A DNA stretch of 64,000 bases, taken from positions 1 through 64,000 of the forward strand of contig JAPPKD010000367.1 of the NCBI GenBank assembly GCA_028820215.1, read 5' to 3'. The position numbers and the translations under genes were made by a program. The notes under the pieces were generated by a model, which worked only from the letters and a program-made list of their open reading frames with translations, made no database searches and was not told the origin of the DNA. This document shows, piece by piece, positions 9,928 to 17,766 of this stretch. The DNA comes from Spirochaetaceae bacterium (lineage in GTDB: Bacteria > Spirochaetota > Spirochaetia > SZUA-6 > Bin103). Within the stretch, counting starts at the first letter, position 1. Each line of letters begins with the position of its first letter.

Positions 9928-11895
9928 TCAGGCCTGCGCCGGCTCGACCGCCGGCTCCGCCAGCGTCACCTTGTAGGGCACGTAGGTGGCCATCCAGTGG
10001 AAGTCGATGCGGTCGTGCTTCACGTGGTAGTGGGAGTCAGCCGGCAGCGCGAAGTCGTGCTCCTCGACGCCGTCCCGCGACAGCATGACGATCCTCAGCG
10101 ACTTGCCGTGCCACTCCGGCGGCAGGCCGAAGCTCTGCCGGTCGCCGACCGGTGAGTAGATGTACAGCGCATCGCCCAGCGGGACGCAACGCGTGTCGTT
10201 GTCCCTGGCGATCACCATGTCGCCGCGCTTGACGGTCATCGTGTACCGGGAGGTGATGTCCACGACGGTGCCGTCGTCGTACTCCATGTGGACGTCGTCC
10301 GGCCAGGTCCCGCGGCACACCACCATCTCGCGCTCCAGGAAGTAGAGATAGAGGAGCGAGCCCAGGTAGATCCGGTCGACCATGCCGCGCCAGTCCTCGA
10401 CGTAGCTGACCACGACGTCCCGGCGCCCGTAGGCGAAGTCGACGTGGATGTTGGAGCCGAGCGCGTAGTCGCGGGCGTACAGCTCGCCGAAATGGCGGCC
10501 GGCGCCGCCGCCGACGATCTTGCGGTGCAGCATCTGCCGGCCGATGAGCCGGCAGTCGTAGTGGAACCACCCGGAGAACAGCAGCGTCCCGTCGATGGGC
10601 ATGCCGTTCGTCCCCTCGGTGGTGAGGCTGATGCCCTTCTCCTTGAGCCACTCCGCCATGGGAAGCAGCCCGCAGTAGAGCTCCTCCAGCTCGCCGATGC
10701 CGTCGAAGTCGCGGGCGACTGTGTTGCAGATGCGGGTGTTGTCGACGTGCAGGGTCCGGGGCACGGGCACCATGCGCAGCATCCCTTCCATGCGCCGCCG
10801 GAAGTGGCCGAGCTCCCAGTCCAGCGTGTGCACGACGCCGCATGGCTTGCCGCTCTCGGCGGACATGTACGAGGGATCCCAGTCCGGGCTCGCCGGATAG
10901 GCGTCGTCGATGTTGATGTGATAGCTGACGGTCGTGTCGTAGTCCCGCTCGCACTCGTCGATGGCACGCAGCAGGCGGTGCCTGCCTCCGGGCCGCGGGT
11001 TGATGCGGTCCATGGTCGGATAGTTGTCGTCGTGGCCCTGGTTCTGCCAGCCGACCAGGTAGATGAGCTGCGGGATGCCGTCGGCGACGTTGTGGATGGC
11101 GCGCACGATCTCCATCATCTGCGGGTAGGTGGTGAACACCTGGTCGTTCTTGAGCGTCAGGAAGATCTTGTAGGAGATGGTCGACCGGTACAGCTCGTCG
11201 GCGTCCGGCAGGGTGCGGTTGACCCAGAGCGCCCAGTCGCTCCAGTCGGTGATGCCGTCGCCGTTGTAGTCCTGCAGGAACACCACCTTCACGTCCAGCG
11301 GCCACATCGTCCGCGAGCGCACCCGGTAGCGGTAGTCGTTGAGGGCGATCGAGTAGCCGTCGGGGCCGTTGGCATGGCGCGCCGGCAGCAGCGGGAAGTT
11401 GCTGTGCACGAAGGCGCACAGCCGGTCGGGGTGGTAGACGCAGCCGTGCATCACGTCGCACGCGTCGCTGTCGCCGCCGACCGCGCCGAAGTGCTCCCGC
11501 CACCACTTCTTGGCGATCTCCCTGTCCTCCTCGAACGAGATGCGGGCGTACCGGTACTCCCGGTCGCTCACCTGCAGCAGCGGCGAGCCGCCGAAGCCGA
11601 GCGTGGCGAGCGGCCCGGAGATGCCGTCGATGCGCAGCCGCAGGCAATCGGCCTCCAGGTCGAGCCGGTAGTCGAACGAGATGTCGCCGTGGGTGACGTG
11701 AAACGTGGCGGAGGTCGCCGTTGCGGAGTGATCGATGGTCAGCTCATTCCATGCGACCGCGTCGCCGTTGATCGTCAGTGGCGTCGCGCCCGGGTCCCCG
11801 AGCAGCGTCTGGTCTGTGGGAAGGTGGGTGTACGACGCGACGACCGGGATCCCGTCGTGAAGCTGTACGCGCAGCGCGTCGTTCTCAAGCAGCAT
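9928..11895 (-). CDS. predicted GH101/GH129-like glycoside hydrolase, copy C
   Basis: This 655-residue protein is roughly 80% identical by eye to copy B, with matching domain boundaries, Ca-loop (from 209) and predicted catalytic residues Asp385 in HVDNTRI and Glu427 in LTTEGTNG. The clearest difference is a short indel region after WDPSYM and in the acidic loop near residue 140. The start at ATG 11895 has GGGAG nine bases upstream; the sequence CCTGACGCATG at this start recurs at the start of copy B, so the duplication included the leader. It is the first gene of a two-gene minus-strand operon and is divergent from the GH32-like gene at 11969. Confidence 0.7.
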   Translation of the reverse strand: MLLENDALRVQLHDGIPVVASYTHLPTDQTLLGDPGATPLTINGDAVAWNELTIDHSATATSATFHVTHGDISFDYRLDLEADCLRLRIDGISGPLATLGFGGSPLLQVSDREYRYARISFEEDREIAKKWWREHFGAVGGDSDACDVMHGCVYHPDRLCAFVHSNFPLLPARHANGPDGYSIALNDYRYRVRSRTMWPLDVKVVFLQDYNGDGITDWSDWALWVNRTLPDADELYRSTISYKIFLTLKNDQVFTTYPQMMEIVRAIHNVADGIPQLIYLVGWQNQGHDDNYPTMDRINPRPGGRHRLLRAIDECERDYDTTVSYHINIDDAYPASPDWDPSYMSAESGKPCGVVHTLDWELGHFRRRMEGMLRMVPVPRTLHVDNTRICNTVARDFDGIGELEELYCGLLPMAEWLKEKGISLTTEGTNGMPIDGTLLFSGWFHYDCRLIGRQMLHRKIVGGGAGRHFGELYARDYALGSNIHVDFAYGRRDVVVSYVEDWRGMVDRIYLGSLLYLYFLEREMVVCRGTWPDDVHMEYDDGTVVDITSRYTMTVKRGDMVIARDNDTRCVPLGDALYIYSPVGDRQSFGLPPEWHGKSLRIVMLSRDGVEEHDFALPADSHYHVKHDRIDFHWMATYVPYKVTLAEPAVEPAQA

Positions 11896-11968
11896 GCGTC
11901 AGGCTCCCGCCGCGCAGGAGTCGCGTGATCTTGTCCTCATCGACGAATTGGAACACGATGGCTTGTCG
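11896..11968. promoter_or_regulatory. divergent control region between copy C and the GH32-like gene
   Basis: The 73 bases separate the ATG at 11895 (minus) from the preferred ATG at 11969 (plus). Promoters for both units should lie here. No clear operator or -10/-35 pair can be named. If the plus gene instead starts at 11894, this stretch would be coding. Confidence 0.35.
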
Positions 11969-13531
11969 ATGGGCAACGCGGCGGCGACGGAGGGGCTGAC
12001 GGCGTACCGCCGCACCGTGGACGCGCTGCGCCGCGAGGTGCGGGCCGATCCCTGGTACCCTCGCTACCACCTGGCGGCTCCGTTCGGCGCCGCCGGGGAC
12101 ACCCACCCCATCCACGCCGGCGGACGCTACCACCTGACCTACCAGCACAGCTACTCGCCGGACTTCCGGGCCATGCCTGGCCCCTGCCAATGGGGCCACG
12201 TGGCCAGCGCCGACCTGGTCACCTGGACGCACTACCCGCCCGCACTCACCTCCCCCGAGCACGGCGTCGCCGCGGACCGCCACCTCTGGTCCGGCAACCT
12301 GATCGCGCACGAGGGCAAGGTGTACGCCTTCTACACGATCGAGAACCGCGACGTGTACCTGGCGGTCAGCGACGGGGAGGACCTGCAGGGCTTTCGGGCG
12401 CACCACGCCAACCCCGTCGCCACGCTCCCCGCCAACCATGAAGACCTGGGCATCCCCTACGACCCGGAGCGCGCCGACGAGCACCTGATGGGCATGCGCG
12501 ATCCGTGGGTATGGCGCGACGGCGACGGCTTCCTCATGTCCGTCGGCTCCGGGCGCCGGGGCAAGGCCGGCTCCCTGGTGCTACTGTTCGAGTCGTCCGA
12601 CCTGTACGAGTGGCGCTACCGCGGCATCCTGTGGTCGGCCGACGACCCCGAGCGGGAGGGCATCTACTTCGAGTGCCCGTGCGTGTGGCCGCTCGACGAC
12701 GGCCGGCACCTGCTCAGCAACCTCGCCCACCGCCAGTACATGGTCGGCACGATCCGGGACGGCCGCTTCGTCGAGGAGCGGCGCGGCTTCGCCGATCACG
12801 GCCACAACTTCCTGGTCTCGGTCCTGACCCGCGACGACGCGGGGCGGCTGTTCATGTGGGGCTGGATCCCGGACAAGCAGCGGCGCACGCAGGACCCGGA
12901 CATCCGCTGGTCCGGCGTGTTCACGGTGCCGCGGCAGTTCATCCCCAACCCGCAGGGCACGTTCGACGTCGTGCCCGCCCGCGAGATCACCGCGCTGCGC
13001 CGCAACCACCGCCGGTGGGCCGACCGCACGTTCGCCGTCGGCGAGGTCTGCGAGCTCGGCGTCCTGGGCTCGTCGGTGGAGATCGCGCTGGCCGTGGATC
13101 CGGGCTCGCCCGACGATATCGAGTACAAGGACTTCTCCTGCGGCCTGCGCATCGCCGACGGACCGTTCGTCTGCGAGGTGACCTACTCGACCGCCGACGG
13201 GCAGCTCCGCATGCTCACGCCGGACAACGAGTACACCGCGCCGGTCGGGCTCGAAGCCGGCGCGGAGGTACGGCTGCGGGTGTTCGTGGACGCGTCGGTG
13301 CTGGAGGTGTTCGCCGGCGACGGCGTGCCGATGGCCAACCGCATCTACCCGCCGGCCCCGGACCGGCTGGCGTATCATTTCTTCGTGCGCGGCGCGCCGA
13401 TCGACTCCAAGCACGTGGTGAGGCTGCGGTACCTGGACGCGTGGGATCTGGACGGCATCGACAGCGGCGAGGACCACTTCACCGAACGGATCACGCCGAC
13501 CGCCCACTACGTGCGCAAGGGGCGTGACTGA
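11969..13531 (+). CDS. GH32-like glycosidase
   Basis: This 520-residue protein has a GH32-type propeller followed by a C-terminal sandwich. Candidate catalytic residues are Asp44 in the GDTHPIHAGGRYHLTYQ segment (nucleophile position), the MRDP motif with Asp178, and FECP with Glu235 (acid/base). The C-terminal VRLRVFVDASVLEVFAGDG segment is the classical GH32 sandwich signature. The ATG at 11969 is preferred over an in-frame ATG at 11894, because the earlier one would overlap the divergent gene start and add unlike sequence; the RBS evidence is weak either way. It leads a four-gene plus-strand unit with two permeases and a GH95-like gene. Its 3' end overlaps the permease if that starts at GTG 13524. 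No signal peptide is visible, so it is probably cytoplasmic. Confidence 0.85.
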   Translation: MGNAAATEGLTAYRRTVDALRREVRADPWYPRYHLAAPFGAAGDTHPIHAGGRYHLTYQHSYSPDFRAMPGPCQWGHVASADLVTWTHYPPALTSPEHGVAADRHLWSGNLIAHEGKVYAFYTIENRDVYLAVSDGEDLQGFRAHHANPVATLPANHEDLGIPYDPERADEHLMGMRDPWVWRDGDGFLMSVGSGRRGKAGSLVLLFESSDLYEWRYRGILWSADDPEREGIYFECPCVWPLDDGRHLLSNLAHRQYMVGTIRDGRFVEERRGFADHGHNFLVSVLTRDDAGRLFMWGWIPDKQRRTQDPDIRWSGVFTVPRQFIPNPQGTFDVVPAREITALRRNHRRWADRTFAVGEVCELGVLGSSVEIALAVDPGSPDDIEYKDFSCGLRIADGPFVCEVTYSTADGQLRMLTPDNEYTAPVGLEAGAEVRLRVFVDASVLEVFAGDGVPMANRIYPPAPDRLAYHFFVRGAPIDSKHVVRLRYLDAWDLDGIDSGEDHFTERITPTAHYVRKGRD

Positions 13532-14486
13532 ACCCATGGCCGACAGGACGGCAATCGACCGCGCGGCGCCGATCGTCCGCGTACCGCTGATGCGGCGGTT
13601 CAGGGGGCAACTCCAGTTGCAGCTCATGACCCTGCCGGGGGTGCTGTTCCTCCTCATCTTCGCCTACCTGCCGATGATCAGCCTGATCATCGCCTTCCAG
13701 GACTTCAAGATCCTGATGGGCTACTTCGCCAGCCCGTTCGTGGGACTCAAGCACTTCTCCTGGGCGCTCACCGATCCGGAGTTCTATCCCGCGTTCCGGA
13801 ACACCGTCCTGCTCAGCCTCTACGGACTGGTGCTCGGCTTCCCCGCGCCCATCCTGCTGGCGCTGCTGATCAACGAGATCCCCCGCGCCGGATTCAAGCG
13901 GGTGGTGCAGACGACCAGCTACCTGCCGCACTTCATCTCCTACGTGGTCACCGCCTACCTGTTCATCCTGCTGCTCGACCGCCGCGGCATCGTCAACGAC
14001 GTGTTGGTGGCCGTCGGCCTGGTCGACGAACCGGTGCTGTTCTGGACGAAGCCCGAGTACTGGCGGCTGCTGGCGACGATGGTGAACGTCTGGAAGAGCA
14101 TGGGCTGGAGCGCCATCCTCTACCTGGCGGCGATCGCCGGCATCGACGAGCAGCTCTACGAGGCGGCGATCATCGATGGCGCGGGACGGCTGCGGCGCGC
14201 CTGGCGGATCACCCTGCCGAACATGACCGGCCTCATCGCCGTGCTGCTGATCCTGAGCATGGGAGGGCTGGTGCGCGCCGGCCTGGACACGTCCTACCTG
14301 CTCGGTAACCTGTTCACCCGCGAGACCTCGTACGTGCTGGAGTACTACGTCCTGGAGATGGGGCTGGAGCTCGGCCGCTACTCGTTCGCCACCTCGGTCG
14401 GCCTGATGCAGTCGCTGCTGGCGATGATCCTTGTGGTCATCACCAACTGGCTATCGGGCCGTATCAGCGGCAGGAGCCTGTTCTGA
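13524..14486 (+). CDS. LplB-type sugar ABC transporter permease
   Basis: A 320-residue inner-membrane permease of the MalF/LplB class with about six membrane helices. It has the characteristic LPGVLFLLIFAYLPM first helix, the YLPHFISYVV segment and the EAA loop EAAIIDGAGRLRRAWRITLP that docks to the ATPase. The start may be GTG 13524, overlapping the previous stop, or ATG 13536; the first allows coupling. It is paired with the next permease by a TGATG overlap. No ATPase gene is present nearby, so a shared MsmK/UgpC-type ATPase elsewhere in the genome probably energises it. The solute-binding protein at 19672-21282 is the likely partner. Confidence 0.93.
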   Translation: MTEPMADRTAIDRAAPIVRVPLMRRFRGQLQLQLMTLPGVLFLLIFAYLPMISLIIAFQDFKILMGYFASPFVGLKHFSWALTDPEFYPAFRNTVLLSLYGLVLGFPAPILLALLINEIPRAGFKRVVQTTSYLPHFISYVVTAYLFILLLDRRGIVNDVLVAVGLVDEPVLFWTKPEYWRLLATMVNVWKSMGWSAILYLAAIAGIDEQLYEAAIIDGAGRLRRAWRITLPNMTGLIAVLLILSMGGLVRAGLDTSYLLGNLFTRETSYVLEYYVLEMGLELGRYSFATSVGLMQSLLAMILVVITNWLSGRISGRSLF

Positions 14487-15406
14487 TGGCGCTCGCACGC
14501 ATGGCCCAGTCGAGGGAGGACCGCGTCATCAACCTGGTGGTGGTCGCGTCGGCGCTGATCGTGCTCTTCGTCACCCTCTACCCCTTCTACTACGTCATCC
14601 TGCGCTCCCTTAACGAGGGGATCGACTCGGCCAAGGGCGGGCTGTTCCTGTTCCCGCGCCGCCCGACGCTGACCAACTACCGCGTCGTGCTGGGCGATCC
14701 CCTTATCGGCACCGCGTTCCTGGTGACGATCCTGCGCACGGCGGTGGGCACGGTGACCGCCGTGTTCTTCACGGCCATGGTCGCCTACGGGCTCTCCAAG
14801 AGGCACCTCGTCTTTCGCAAGACCTACTCGATGATCGGCCTGGTCACGCTGTTTTTCTCGGGCGGACTGATCCCGACCTACTTGCTGTACCGAGCGATAG
14901 GCCTGCTCAACACGTTCTGGGTCTACATCGTCCCCGAGCTGTTCGCCTACTATCACGCGCTCCTGTTCATGGCGTTCTTCCGGGAGCTGCCCCAATCTCT
15001 GGAGGACTCGGCGAAGGTCGACGGCGCCGGCGATTTCCGCATCTTCGTGAGCATCATGCTGCCGCTGTCCAGGCCTGTGCTGGCGACGATCGCCCTGTTC
15101 GTGGGCGTGTTGCACTGGAACGACTGGTTCGCGTCCGCGTACTTCGTGTTCAACCAGAAGTGGTGGACGGTGCCGACGATCCTGATCAAGACCATGTCGA
15201 GCCTGGAGGCGTTCTACCGGATGGCCTCCGCCCAGTCGCAGAGCATCCAACCCGGCGCGGAGAGGGTCACCTCCGAGATGCTGGTGACCATGGAATCGAT
15301 GAAGTACGCCACGATCGTGGTCACCGTGTTTCCGATCACCATCGCCTACCCGTTCCTGCAGCGCTACTTCGTGAAGGGACTGCTGGTCGGCCACATCAAG
15401 GCGTAG
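14486..15406 (+). CDS. YtcP-type sugar ABC transporter permease
   Basis: A 306-residue MalG/YtcP-class permease with six predicted helices, a first helix LIVLFVTLYPFYYVILRSLN, the LFFSGGLIPTYLLYR segment diagnostic of the YtcP branch, and the EAA-type loop LEDSAKVDGAGDFRIFVSIM. It ends in the conserved FLQRYFVKGLLVGHIKA tail. Its ATG shares one base with the stop of the preceding permease (TGATG), which fits stoichiometric co-translation. Together they form the heterodimeric channel of an oligosaccharide importer. Confidence 0.94.
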   Translation: MALARMAQSREDRVINLVVVASALIVLFVTLYPFYYVILRSLNEGIDSAKGGLFLFPRRPTLTNYRVVLGDPLIGTAFLVTILRTAVGTVTAVFFTAMVAYGLSKRHLVFRKTYSMIGLVTLFFSGGLIPTYLLYRAIGLLNTFWVYIVPELFAYYHALLFMAFFRELPQSLEDSAKVDGAGDFRIFVSIMLPLSRPVLATIALFVGVLHWNDWFASAYFVFNQKWWTVPTILIKTMSSLEAFYRMASAQSQSIQPGAERVTSEMLVTMESMKYATIVVTVFPITIAYPFLQRYFVKGLLVGHIKA

Positions 15407-15435
15407 TCCCCTCGCCACAGCGACCCGCCGAATCC

Positions 15436-17766
15436 GTGCACGAACTCTGGTACGACGCTCCGGCGGCCCTCGATCGGCCGGTCTCCGACCGCGATCGGCC
15501 CGCGCGCGGCTGGAGCGCCGCCCTGCCGCTCGGCAACGGCCGTCTGGGCGCCATGATCTACGGCGGCATCGGGCGTGATCAGGTGCTGCTCAACGAGAAG
15601 ACGATCTGGGCCGGGCCGCCGGTGCCGGTCATGCAGCCGCACGCGCGGCGTCACGTCGCGGAGCTCCGGCGCCTGCTGTCCGCCGGCCGCCACTTCGATG
15701 CGGAACGCTACTGCCAGCGCCATCTCCTTGCCCCGCGCATCTCGCCGCGCAGCTACCAGCCGGCCGGCTACCTGTCGATGGACCTCGGCCACGGGCAGGC
15801 AGCCGTGAGCGACTACCGCCGGCGGCTCGACCTGCGCACCGCGGTCGCCACGGTGGAGTACCGGTGCGCGGGCGTCCGCCATCGCCGCGAGGCGTTCGCG
15901 TCGGCCGCGGACGACGTCGTGGTGCTGCGCCTCGATGCCGACGACCCGTGCGTCGGCGCCACCTTCGCGCTGCAGCACCCGACCGGCGCGAACGGCGTCA
16001 CCGATCTCCGCTCCGGCGCCGAGCTGGTGATGACGGCCCGCGCCGGCCACGACGGCGAGCACCCCGGAGTCCGCTTCGCGGTCGTCGTCCGCATAGTCGT
16101 CGACGGGGACGACGCCCCGGTCGAAACGCCCGGGTCGCTGCGGGTCCGGAGCGCTCGTTCCGTGACGGTCCTGGCCGCCATCGCCACGGACTATCGGCTC
16201 GATGACCCTTCGCGCCCGCTGCCCGACGACCTGACGGCCGCGTGCCGGCAGCGGCTCGACGACGCTGCCGGCCGGCCGTATGAGGAGCTGCGCGCGCGTC
16301 ACGAATCGGACCACGGACGCCTGTTCGGCCGGGTGGACCTGCAGCTTGCGGTCGACGCGGGCGGGGACCGGGCCACGGACGCGCGCGTGAGCGCCGCGGC
16401 AGCCGGCGTGTCGGACCCCGGGCTGCTCCTGCTCTACTTCCACTACTGCCGCTACCTGTTCATCGCCGCGTCCAGGCCCGGCACGCTGCCGGCAAACCTG
16501 CAGGGGGTGTGGAACCCGCTGCTGCGCGCTCCGTGGCACTCGGACTACCACCTCAACGTCAATCTGCAGGAGGCCTACTGGCTCGCCGAGCCGCTGGCGC
16601 TGCCGGAGTGCCACGAGCCGCTGTTCCACCTCACCGAACGCCTGCGAGTGGCCGGCGGACGGGCGGCGCGGGAGCTGGGATGCCGGGGGTTCTTCGCCGG
16701 CGTCGACACCGACGCGTGGGGATACGCGGCGGTGTACGGGGAGCCGCTCTGGGGGATGTGGCTGATGGGCGCCGCGTGGTGTGCCCAGCACATGATCGAC
16801 CACTACCGCTATACGCAGGACCGGGCGTTCCTGTCGGAACGCGCCTACCCCGTGCTCAGGGAGTGCACGCTGTTCCTGCTCGACTGGCTGGCGGTGGACC
16901 CGGACGACGGCACGCTGGTGTCCGGACCGGGCGCATCGCCGGAGAATCGGTTCCTCGACGCGAGCGGCCGCGCCTGCAGCCTGTCGATGGGCTGCGCGTG
17001 CGACCAGGAGACCATCTGGCACACGTTCGACGGCTTCATCGAGGCCGCCGAGGTCCTGGAGATCGACGACGGCCTGCTGCACCAGGTCCGTGCCGCACGC
17101 GACCGGTTGGCGCTGCCGGCGGTGGGCGGCGACGGCCGGCTGCGCGAGTGGCGTCACGAGCCCGCGGAGGCGGAGCCCGGCCACCGCCATGTCTCCCACC
17201 TCTACGGAGTGATGCCCGGCTACCGGGTGCAGCCGGACCGGGACCCCGTGCTGGCGGAGGCGGCGCAGCGCTCCGTCGAGCACCGGCTGCGCCACGACTA
17301 CGATGCGCAGGGATGGAGCCTTGGCTGGGTCGCCGCCATCCTGGCCCGGCTGCGCCTGGGCGATCGAGCGCTGGAGCTGATCGAGCGATCGTTCGCCCGC
17401 AAGCTCTACCCGAACCTGTTCGTGGACGCCCACGGGCAGGTCCAGGTCGGCGACATGATGGGAGTCGCCGCCGCGATCACGGAGATGCTGCTGCAGAGCC
17501 ATGCCGGCGTCATCCACCTGCTGCCGGCGCTGCCGGCCGCGTGGGCAGACGGCTCCTTCCGCGGCTTCCGCGCGCGCGGCGCCTGTTGGGTAGATGCCCG
17601 CTGGCGCGGCGGCGTGCTCACCGAAGCGGTGATTCGCGCGGACCGCGGCGGCCGGTGCCGCGTTCGCTACGGCAGCACCGTGAAGAACCTGCAGACCAGG
17701 GCGGGCGGCAGCTACACCCTGCGCTTCCCGGACGGCGCCGCGGTGCAGATCAGTCGGTCGTCGTGA
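15436..17766 (+). CDS. GH95-like alpha-L-fucosidase with rearranged catalytic Asp motif
   Basis: The 776-residue protein matches GH95 in full length. It has the N-terminal LPLGNGRLGAMIYGG beta-domain, an (alpha/alpha)6 barrel with GTLPANLQGVWN and the HLNVN pair (Asn374, Asn376), the acid residue Glu503 in SPENRF, GWSLGW, and the C-terminal HLLPALP segment. In typical GH95 enzymes the base Asp lies in an F-Q-I-D-G-N-F-G motif; here the aligned segment reads V-Q-V-G-D-M-M-G, so Gly672 occupies the Asp position and Asp673 follows. Function or specificity may be altered. GTG 15436 is chosen as the start near the family N-terminus. No signal peptide is visible. The gene lies 29 bases after the permeases, probably in their operon, and converges with the beta-helix gene (17-base overlap). 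Confidence 0.88.
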   Translation: MHELWYDAPAALDRPVSDRDRPARGWSAALPLGNGRLGAMIYGGIGRDQVLLNEKTIWAGPPVPVMQPHARRHVAELRRLLSAGRHFDAERYCQRHLLAPRISPRSYQPAGYLSMDLGHGQAAVSDYRRRLDLRTAVATVEYRCAGVRHRREAFASAADDVVVLRLDADDPCVGATFALQHPTGANGVTDLRSGAELVMTARAGHDGEHPGVRFAVVVRIVVDGDDAPVETPGSLRVRSARSVTVLAAIATDYRLDDPSRPLPDDLTAACRQRLDDAAGRPYEELRARHESDHGRLFGRVDLQLAVDAGGDRATDARVSAAAAGVSDPGLLLLYFHYCRYLFIAASRPGTLPANLQGVWNPLLRAPWHSDYHLNVNLQEAYWLAEPLALPECHEPLFHLTERLRVAGGRAARELGCRGFFAGVDTDAWGYAAVYGEPLWGMWLMGAAWCAQHMIDHYRYTQDRAFLSERAYPVLRECTLFLLDWLAVDPDDGTLVSGPGASPENRFLDASGRACSLSMGCACDQETIWHTFDGFIEAAEVLEIDDGLLHQVRAARDRLALPAVGGDGRLREWRHEPAEAEPGHRHVSHLYGVMPGYRVQPDRDPVLAEAAQRSVEHRLRHDYDAQGWSLGWVAAILARLRLGDRALELIERSFARKLYPNLFVDAHGQVQVGDMMGVAAAITEMLLQSHAGVIHLLPALPAAWADGSFRGFRARGACWVDARWRGGVLTEAVIRADRGGRCRVRYGSTVKNLQTRAGGSYTLRFPDGAAVQISRSS

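Larger units (their letters stand above)
7942..11895 (-). repeat. tandem gene duplication of GH101/129-like paralogues B and C
   Basis: Two adjacent same-strand genes share nearly their whole length at protein and DNA level, including a CCTGACGC leader directly before each ATG. Long DNA stretches, for example around 10140-10330 and 8140-8330, match almost base for base. This marks a tandem duplication with moderate later divergence. Confidence 0.85.

Noticed and set aside
10288..11928. A 546-codon open frame opposite the GH101/129-like copy C
   Set aside because: Composition is typical of an antisense shadow (V/A/D/H-rich) and no domain is seen; the opposite strand is clearly coding.
15364..17517. 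A 717-codon minus-strand open frame opposite the GH95-like gene
   Set aside because: It has no domain and antisense-like composition; the plus strand carries the GH95 motifs.
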